Made by a program: the position numbers and the translations under genes
Assembly (NCBI RefSeq): GCF_958450345.1
Contig: NC_088783.1
Location: forward strand, 89,352,395 to 89,416,394
Direction of reading: 5' to 3'
Length of the DNA: 64,000 nt
Source of the DNA: Calliphora vicina
Lineage: Eukaryota; Arthropoda; Insecta; Diptera; Calliphoridae
Part shown: piece after piece, positions 56,018-64,000 of the stretch
Numbering within the stretch: position 1 is the stretch's first letter
Layout of the letters: each line of letters opens with the position of its first letter
The notes under the pieces: generated by a model
What the model was told of the DNA's origin: nothing
The model's input: only the letters and a program-made list of their open reading frames with translations
Databases searched by the model: none

Positions 56018-56698
56018 ATATATAAATGAAAAGTTTTCAGTTTTTGTAAAAATTTTGCCATTAAATAATAACTTTTGCAATTTAATTTAAAAGAATCGAA
56101 ATGTGTACGTAATTTTCGTTCTAATAAGATATATTTTAAGGGTTAGCGTTTTCGATTTTAGTAAAACTTTAAGACTATATTTAAAATTACATGGACTATA
56201 ATATTCTGAAAAGCTTTTACTTAAAAATCATAACAGTAAGGAAATTCGGCTCATTCGCCAAAATATGGCCAAAAAATTAGTTTTTTTCGAAAATCGAAAA
56301 ATTTATATCGCTGGTACGGAAAAACTATAGGAGGTATTGACATACTTTTTTCACACTTTTATTCTCTATTATGTTGTCAAAAATTCTGAAATTTGTTTAA
56401 CAAAATTTTTAAAAATTTAAATTGGAGTTTTGAAGTTCCTACATTTCTTGTCCTAGTGGCCTGAGACACGTTAATGGCCTGGCGATTATTTTTAATTTCA
56501 AATTCATATAATTATTTAATTTCAAAATTTCTACAAAAACTGAAAAAAATGCATTTTTTCCCCTCAAAACTGAATCGCAACTGCCGACTTGCAATCATTA
56601 TAGAAAGACATAATTTCATATTTACCTAAAGTTTTATATAAATATATTAAAAAAATAGATGCGCTTCAAAATTCCAAAAAAAATTTTGGGACATTCTA

Positions 56699-57317
56699 AT
56701 ATACAATTTCAATACAAAATATATAAAATTTTGTGACCAGATTTTGTTCAATTTTGGACCACATATAGCTTTTTCTATTTCTAATTCATTATCGATTTTT
56801 AAAAAGTGATAAAATTCAACAAAGTATTTAAGTTTAAATTTCATATATAAATTATTCTGGGACAAGAAGGTCTACTATTTTAGTATGTGTTGTTGCTCTT
56901 TACAAAAAATTTTACATTCTATTATGTGAAAATTAAAAGGGTAGACATTTATCAAAAAGGAATCAGAAAATTGAATTTTTTATTACTAAATTTGAATAAC
57001 CTTTTATATGATTCCTGATCTTTTCAAATAATATCTATTTAAGAGAAGTTGATATCGAAATTTACATAATAATATTTCATTGCAGTGTAAGTTTAGTGTA
57101 AATATCAATTTTTATTTTTCAAATGTGGAAAAGTATATTAATTTGTTAATGAGGTGATTTTTAATAAAAAGTAAAAACATTATACCATAATTTTTAATGT
57201 CCTTGTTTTTTAATTTTTATAAAATGTTTATGATAATTTTTCTAAACAATACAAAATATACAGTATCATTGTTATTTTGGCTATAAAGTTACCATATGGC
57301 TATTTATAGTGCTGCAG
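56699..57317. other. AT-rich non-coding DNA
   Basis: No supported gene or repeat. Confidence 0.45.
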
Positions 57318-57840
57318 CATTGTGGGGCAGAATCACAAGTTTTTGGAAATAAATCTGGCATTTCTAAACGACTCATCCGATCGGGATAAAATTTGACATT
57401 TGTATAATTTTTCTTAATATTTTATTCAACACAAGTCATTGGTTCTGACTCAGTCACATTAAGAAAATTTATACAAATTTGTTAGTATGAAAAAGTGTAA
57501 TATTTTTGATGAACGGAGTTTTAAATTTGCATATTTTTGAATCTAATTGAAATATTGACTTGAAATTTTTTTTGTAAGACCAAAAATTAAGTTATCCAAA
57601 CAAAATAATTAATGTGGATCAAATTGTTCCTCATATTTGCAATCCTATTAAATTTTGATACAAATCTTAGTTTTAGAATCTCAATAAATATGTAATATGT
57701 AAAAAAATCTTTATTTATTAACCAAACTCAATGAAATTTTCAACGTTTTTTCTTAAATTGACACTCTAAATAACAAAGTGTAAAAAAAACTTTTCAAAAG
57801 GTTAAAGGGAATCCCGTAAATCCTAAAAATTTGTGTTATT
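57318..57840. repeat. CATTGTGGGG-ended repeat (H2/BB copy 1)
   Basis: It starts CATTGTGGGG and TTTTTGGAAATAAATCTGG, like the inverse of the end at 60084. Positions 57420-57830 are a direct repeat of 58918-59335, sharing GAATCTAATTGAAATATTGA and TTTGCAATCCTATTA. It is non-coding. Confidence 0.6.
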
Positions 57841-58177
57841 ATTTACAATGAAATAAATTATTTATTTTTTTAAGATTCAAAGTGAAATTGCTGTTGAATT
57901 GATGACGTTCAAATCGGTGGATTCCGTTATTTCCCAAGATGATGTCGTGAACTATCCAACCGAGTTTTTAAACTCGCTGGAATTACAACAATCTTACAAC
58001 AATCAGTAATTTGTATCCAAAAATCATAGTATGTACTGGATTTTCTGAATATCGGTTCATAATTGGCAACAGCTCCCATATAAGGTCCACTTCCGATAAT
58101 GACTATAAATTAAAATACATAAAAATCACGCTGAAATATATTATGAATTTAAATTTGTCCAAATTTATTTGTGTACC

Positions 58178-58341
58178 CTTTTTATACCCTTCACCTTAGT
58201 AAGAAGGATATACATATATAAATTTGTCATTCCGTTTGTAATTTCCACAATATAATTTTCCAACCCTATAAAGTATATATATTCTGGATCCTTATAGATA
58301 TCGGAGTCGATTAAGCCATGTTCGTCTGTCTGTCTTTTGCC
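58178..58341 (+). repeat. fragment of fly dispersed repeat K (copy b)
   Basis: TTTATACCCTTCACCTTAG, GTCATTCCGTTTGTAATTTC and ACCCTATAAAGTATATATAT match the start of the copy at 15384. It breaks off at 58341 against F2 sequence. Confidence 0.75.
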
Positions 58342-58342
58342 A

Positions 58343-58855
58343 TTAAATCATTACTTTTTCAATTTAATTTAAAAAAATTGAAATATGTACGTAATTGTCG
58401 TTCTAATAAGATATAAAACACAAAAATTGGTTAAAAAATGTTAAAGTTATTAATAAATCGTCAGGCCATTAAAGTGTCTCAGGCCACTAGAACAAGAAAT
58501 GTAGGAACAAAATTAACATATTTTGAGATATATTAAAATAAAAGCTTAGTTTTATATAAAATATATCCATATTTACTTGTATGTATATGAGTTTTTGTTT
58601 TAGTAGGAAACCGTTAACAGCATTTTCAAAACTCCATTTTCATTTTTTAAAAATTTTGTTAAACAAATTTTAGAATTTTTTGATCAGTACATGGAATTTT
58701 ATTGACAACACAATAGGGAATAAAATTATGAAAAAAGTATGATAAAACCTCCTATAGTTTTTCCGTACCTGCGATTTAAATTTTGCGATTTTCGAAAAAA
58801 ACTAATTTTTTGGTCATATTTTGGCGAATGAGCCGAATTTTCTTACTGTTATGAA
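58343..58855 (-). repeat. F2-type sequence, partial (copy d)
   Basis: It reads in reverse through CAGGCCATTAAAGTGTCTC, AGTTTTTCCGTACCTGCG and GGCGAATGAGCC. No terminal repeats are present. Confidence 0.65.
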
Positions 58856-58917
58856 TTGCCACTTTAAAGCTTCGTTCTTCAAAAATATTGCACTTTTTCA
58901 TACTAAAAAATTTGTAT

Positions 58918-59335
58918 AAATTTTCTTAATGTGACTGAGTCAGAACCAATAACTTGTGTTGAATAAAATATTAAGAAAATTTATAAAACATTTTTAGTAT
59001 GAAAAAGTGCAATATTTTTGATAGACCTAATTTTAAAGTGGCATATTTTTGAATCTAATTGAAATATTGACTTGACATTTTTTTTGTAAGACCAAAATTA
59101 ACTTATCTAAACAAAACAATATAGCTCGGAATAATTGTGGATCAAATTGTTTCTAATATTTGCAATCCTATTACAATTTTGATATATGTAAATTTTAGTT
59201 TTAGAAACTCAATGAATATGTAATAAAATCTTTATTTATTAACGAAACTCAATGAAATTTTCAACGTTTTTTAAGTTTGTCATTCTAAATAACAAGGTGT
59301 AAAAAAACTTGTCAAAGGGAATCCCGCAATTCTTA
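58918..59335. repeat. direct repeat BB (copy 2)
   Basis: It matches 57420-57830 in the same direction. Its first about 85 bp are inverted relative to copy 1, as if a stem-loop had flipped. A 19-bp unit (TTCCTTCGAGGCTGGTAAAA) is tandemly doubled at about 59388-59421 just beyond. Confidence 0.6.
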
Positions 59336-59459
59336 AAAATTGAAGCGAAAATGCCAAAAATGGTATTTTTTACATTTTTCCTTCGAGGCTGGTAAAATTT
59401 CCTTCGAGGCTGGTAAAATACTTTGGCGATAAATAGGAAACACATCCAGGTTTCCAAAG

Positions 59460-60084
59460 CAGCTTTTTGTTTTCTGAACCCGGCTTTGGGATTTTAGAAC
59501 ATGTGGCCCAAAGTTGAATTTTTGATAAAAAATAGGTCAAATTCCGAAGGGCGTATTTGAAAAATTTTACATGATTTTTATACCAAAATGTTCTCCGTAA
59601 AGATACATAAAAAAATATAGAATTGTTATATGTTCTTAAAGAAGGTTTGTTTTTAATAAAAAAAGAGTTAAGTCACCTAACAAATTCGAATCCATTCGGT
59701 CCAAAATTACGCCCTATATTTTTAAAAGAGCGGGCCATGGTATGGCCAAATTTTAAAATTTCAATTTTGAAATGCCTATAACTCGACAATTAGAAGAGAT
59801 AAATAGCACACACAAGCAAAAAAACGAGCGCTTTTCAAAAATATTAAAATCTTTGAAATCGGATGGGAAACAAAAAATGGCACGTGTTTAAAAATTTTAC
59901 ATGTCGAAGGTACCCTACTTTGAGTCCCCATATCGACGCCCATGGAACATTTGTATGACCCATTTTAATAACTTAAACTCAAATGCTCCTTGGCTACGCC
60001 CACGTAAAATTTTATCCCGATCGGACCAGCCGTTTAGAAAGCCCAGATTTATTTCCAAAAAAAATTCGATTATTCCCCACTGTG
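59460..60084. mobile_element. CACAGTGG-ended repeat, family H2
   Basis: The right end is ATTCCCCACTGTG. Just inside, TTTATCCCGATCGGACCAGC and TTTAGAAAGCCCAGATTTAT match the inverse of the start at 57318. The left limit is uncertain. Non-coding. Confidence 0.55.
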
Positions 60085-61093
60085 AGATGGTCATTTACAG
60101 AATATGGTAATTTACAAAATTCTGGACAGTTTTTAGGTTCCTGTAAACTTATTAGATGAAGTATCACCCTTTTTTTCAATTGAGAATAATTGAACGTCAG
60201 AGGAATAAACTTGAAAGAACGGCTGAAGAATTTTATTAATTAATTATTAATTATATTAGGAATGGACTTTATTTCGTAGCCTTCGGAGTCAAAGTCTGTT
60301 GATGCAGAACTGTTTTCATTGATGAGTGTTCCCATTCCAATTTGTATTAAAATTGGAACATGCGCAACTCTTCGTCGATGTTGTGTTTAATTAAATTGTT
60401 AAACGTTTGAATATTTGCTGATGGTCAACTGTAACCGTGAATAGAACTACATTTAAACCTCTTCTAATTTTAATTCTATAAACTAATGTAGTGCACGAAA
60501 ATCAAATAAAAGTGTGTTAACAATTGTGTATGAGTTGTTTGTTATTGTTATATAAGGGTATGTACGAACATTTAAAGAGTAGGTCTCGTATGTAAAAAAT
60601 AAACCGGATTTATACCATAACCGGACACAGATGTCGAAAACAGAAACTAGTCCTTAAAAGGCTTTAATACATGCGAATAAAAGTAAATATTTTAGGAAGT
60701 TGCATAGGAGGAATAAAGGTTCGACCAACCAATGGTAGATTAAAAGGTTATTCAATGCGACCTGAGGGTTTAAATGAAGCACACGCATTTGTGAAATGTT
60801 TTTTAAACACGCGGCTGCCCTTGCCTTTGCAAATTTATGACTAGATGAATATTCAAAACAAGATATGTACATGTTCTTGTTTATATTTTTAATACAAAAG
60901 TTTTTGTGTTTATGAATAATATACAGATAAGTTTACATACTACATGATAGATACATCTTTATTCAAGAATTAAAAATAACAACTATTTTTAGTATAAGTC
61001 TTTTACGCTCAAGCAGCAACAAATACAACTAAATATCTAAATTGGTTCGTTCTAAGTTAAAGGACAAAAAATAAAAGTATGATCACATGGGCT
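60085..61093. other. AT-rich non-coding DNA
   Basis: No gene, no match elsewhere in the window. Confidence 0.45.
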
Positions 61094-62106
61094 GATCAGG
61101 AGAATTTTTAAAACGATCCTATTTCTTCGTTTGTGTTCTGAAATTACATATGTATATAGAATCTCCTCGTCGAGCGCTAGAAAAAACTTCGTCGTAGCTA
61201 GCAATTAACTCTTATAGCTTAAGAAATATTCGTATTTGAAAATTAAAAATTTCAAAATGTTTACCCTACTCATACAAATGTTGTGTCAAATATTAAAATA
61301 ATTGTTTAAAATGATAACTGAGTTCAAAGTTATATGCATTTTTAGTTTAAAAAAATTAAAAAAATGCATTTTTTTCCTAGTTTTTTGGGAAAAAAGTACG
61401 TTATCTAAAAAATGTCTATGAAAATGTATATATAAAGAATTTATACTTTTTGAAAAGCTGACTTTACACTAAATATTTTAAATGAAAAAATTTTATAGTT
61501 TTTGATACCGAGGGGACCAGGTCCTTCCAAAAAACGTATATTTTTTATGTAAAGTTCAAATTTAGAGCAAAAATTCTCACATTTCATAGTCGATATCAAA
61601 ATATAGTAATACATATTAGATAGCCCAATATGTTCTTAATTATTTTGTGAAAGGCTCCGATAACCCCGATCCTGGTGTGGTTATTAAAGCCAAAAAAACA
61701 AAAAAAATTCTATTTTTGAAATTTTTCAAAACATTTTTGGGAATTGTGGAATTCGTGATAAAAAAAATTTTAAAATTAGTTGTTATTTTTCTATTTTTAA
61801 TAGAAAAATCTATATAACTGTAAAATTTCATTAAAAAATATTAAGTAATAAAAATTTAACTTCAATTTGAAAAATTTGTTAGGGCCTTTCTATATTGAGG
61901 TAACGCAAAAATAGGATCGTTTTAAAAATTTAACATACCCGAGGATTCCTACCTTGGGGACCCCTGGCCGCTCCTCTGATTGCACCATGAGGTCAAAATT
62001 CAAAACTTAAACTCGACAACACTTCCGCTCTGCACATGTGAAATTTCATTCTAACCGTTTAGAAGTTAGAGATTTATTTCCCTCATTTTTTTTAATACCA
62101 CTGTGC
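61094..62106. mobile_element. CACAGTGG-ended repeat, family H1 (copy c)
   Basis: The right end is AATACCACTGTG. The order is CTATTTCTTCGTTTGTGTTC, GATACCGAGGGGACCAGGTC, CCGATAACCCC, ACATACCCGAGG and AAACTTAAACTCGACAACAC. The first part is inverted relative to the last, so the copy is foldback-like. It is non-coding. Confidence 0.65.
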
Positions 62107-62692
62107 GATAGTTCTAACATGTTAAAAGGCGCACGATGAATTCAGCAAGAAGTAGAATGTTTCAATGATAGCTATAACTTCTTTTGTGAATGACCTGCGC
62201 TATCAAATAGGCGTTTTACCATATTTTGATCTAATTTCTTCCAGAACCTAACAGATATCAGATATTGGGAAGAGCATTAGGTATAGAACAATAAATGAAA
62301 ATTTTTGTATTTTATAGAATTTTGCACATAAAGTCCACATTTGGTCATGGCTGGTAAAATTTTAAATTAATTATTTTTGGAATCATCAAACAGTTTACTT
62401 TGAAACGTTTTTAATATGATTATTTTATTTATTGTTTAACTAACAGGAACAATTCGAAAGAAATCGGTCATAAATACAGTCCGCTGTATTCAAAACTTAA
62501 ACTCTAATTAGCCTCAGCTACGCCTGTGAATTTCATATTAATCTGATTAGCCAGTTAAAAATGGCAGATTTATTTGCAAAATATTTTGATTCTGCTCGCT
62601 CTTTGGAGCGGTAAAATCTCAAAAAGTCAAATGTACAAATTAAACTTTCAAATGCGTTTCAATCGACGTCTTACACATTCAAACATGGCACA
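62107..62692. other. non-coding DNA
   Basis: Nothing recognised apart from AAACTTAAACTC near 62493, a weak echo of H1. Confidence 0.4.
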
Positions 62693-63130
62693 GAGTGGTA
62701 GTAAAGCGCTGAAAATTGGCACCGAGAATTATATGGACCAAGCTATGAAAAAAATAAAATTTTATCAAAATCGACCACGCCCAACGCCCACTGTACATAC
62801 AATCTAAATAGATTTTTCGTATAAAATTGTTCCTATCCAAGTAAAAGTCTAGAAATTTGGTACATATATTTTCTGAAACAAAAGAAGAACGTATGCTAAG
62901 TTTTATTAAAATCCGCCATGCCCACCGCCCATGCAATCCAAATGCAATACATTTTTGTGCAAAAATTATAAGGAGTGGTCGTAGAGCATTGACATTTGGC
63001 ACCGAGAATTATATGGACTAAATTAAGAAAAAAATTAAATTTTATCAAAATTGCCCACGCCTAACGCCCACTGCCCATACAATCCAAATTGATTTTTTCG
63101 CATAAAATTGTTAATATCCAAGCATGCCTA
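62693..63130 (+). repeat. about 280-bp tandem repeat, 1.5 units
   Basis: GGCACCGAGAATTATATGGA occurs at 62718 and 62998, and TTTTATCAAAATYGMCCACG and AACGCCCACTG follow each time. GCCCACCGCCCATGCAATCC inside unit 1 is a third related phrase. Confidence 0.78.
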
Positions 63131-63769
63131 GTTTCAATAAAATCGGTGACACCCACCGACCACTAAACCCATACATAGATAAGAATTTTTTTGATATGTG
63201 GTTTATTATTCGACAAAAAATGTTAAGTTTTCATCCTGTTCCGAAAACTATTTTTTTTAATCGACAACAAGACACTTCCACCTTTTATTTTATAAAAAAA
63301 TCAGCTTGGGGGAAAGTAGGGGGGCTACATTTTTTTTCCATGGAAAATCAAAAATAAAATTTTTTTAGAGGCTTATAGATTCGTGCATATCTTGTTAACG
63401 GTTTATGATATCCCCATATATATTTTTTTAATTTATGAAGAAATGTTATATTCTTCAAATACGTTAAAGGTAAATGTTATTATTAGGAAAATTATACATA
63501 GTATATAAACCACTGAATTGCGAGAAATTTGAAGTAAATTTTAGCTTAACACCCTTGCATGGACTTTACTTTAATTTTTTAAAAATAAAATTAAATTTTT
63601 CTTAAAACTATAAATGCACATTTCATCATTAAACATTTCTCTACAAAACTGCATCATTTGATTTTTGAAATTGAGTGTTTGAAAAATTGACTTTTTGACA
63701 CCAAAATCCCTCTGTGCATGGCGTTACCAAAAAAAAATAATACAAAAATTTAGCCTTTACTTTAAGCAT
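63131..63769. other. AT-rich non-coding DNA
   Basis: No supported gene or repeat. Confidence 0.4.
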
Positions 63770-63852
63770 TAAGTGTGTTCGCGTACTTGATAATTTGTAC
63801 AAATTATAACTTTAAGTTACGGGATTCCGTTCGTTTTCTTTTAAGTTTTACT
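63770..63852 (-). repeat. dispersed repeat, inverse of 26136-26215
   Basis: TACTTGATAATTTGTACAAA and GGGATTCCGTTCGTTTTCTT match the other copy in reverse. Sequence beyond 63852 has no match seen. Confidence 0.65.
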
Positions 63853-64000
63853 TTTTTTGGAAAAAAAAATTATTCTGTTAATATTTTTTGTATTTATACT
63901 TTAAAAGCAAAAATACATGTAGTTCTTTTTGATCAAAAATCATTCAATTATTAACTTATTGTTTTTTTTTTGTGATTTAACAGCGATTTTAATTTTCTTT

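Larger units (their letters stand above)
55204..56696. mobile_element. TA-flanked element, family F2 (copy c), carrying repeat G
   Basis: It starts GGGTGTCCCAAAATATTTTT and ends AATTTTGGGACATTC, with TA at 55202-55203 and 56697-56698. The inner part (56018-56640) has the usual AGTAAGGAAATTCGGC and GGTACGGAAAAACTATAG modules. Repeat G occupies 55251-56017. Confidence 0.78.

Noticed and set aside
62679..63002. 107-codon frame on the minus strand
   Set aside because: It reads across the 280-bp tandem repeat and shows duplicated peptide blocks without a domain.

Overview
This is a eukaryotic, very AT-rich window with the look of an insect, most probably a calyptrate-type or related fly. The evidence is the company of elements: Jockey-clade LINEs, several hAT families, a DD34E Tc1 element, a FLYWCH-type MULE, and fly-type interspersed repeats carrying 'ACCCTATAAAGTATATATAT' or 'GGGTATTATATGGTCGGGC'. 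I found no host gene, tRNA or rRNA that I can defend. Nearly all recognisable sequence is transposable elements, their small non-autonomous relatives and nested stacks of both. The species assignment is inference.

Layout. 1-4064: unique AT-rich DNA, then a complete hAT element (415-4056) with an intact 603-residue transposase and a perfect 8-bp target duplication. 4411-6010: a decayed Jockey-type LINE interrupted by a TA-flanked MITE. 6880-9310: foldback/MITE pieces. 9585-13615: a tandem-repeat block invaded by a fly dispersed repeat, itself invaded by a 2.3-kb long-TIR element, and by a palindromic MITE. 14379-17419: a foldback copy, then a frameshifted Tc1 element carrying a nested repeat. 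17429-20984: palindromic elements and a MULE-type MITE (20031-20957). 21410-26071: the most interesting object, a 4.66-kb Mutator-like element with a 9-bp target duplication, arrays of GAAATAACTCCC-type repeats at both ends, and a broken gene encoding a FLYWCH finger, a MULE core and a C-terminal RING finger. A second hAT (23183-24561) sits in its interior. 28151-29838: a 1.7-kb, almost perfect palindrome. 31422-34308: a MITE, a CCCGGG-rich hAT-like element and hAT-M sequence. 35454-37890: a 5'-truncated LINE with a gag-RT fusion frame. 38378-41296: a 1.6-kb foldback next to a hAT-like element with internal tandem repeats. 41500-48600: MITEs and repeats. 49760-55082: an old hAT with a perfect 8-bp duplication, holding other elements several layers deep. 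55204-63130: foldback, CACAGTGG-ended and tandem repeats.

The window is best read as an insertion record. Target duplications and interrupted frames give relative ages: the LINE at 4411 is older than the MITE in it, the MULE is older than hAT-2, and the fly repeat at 9643 is older than the 2.3-kb element in it. Only the hAT at 415-4056 looks possibly functional.
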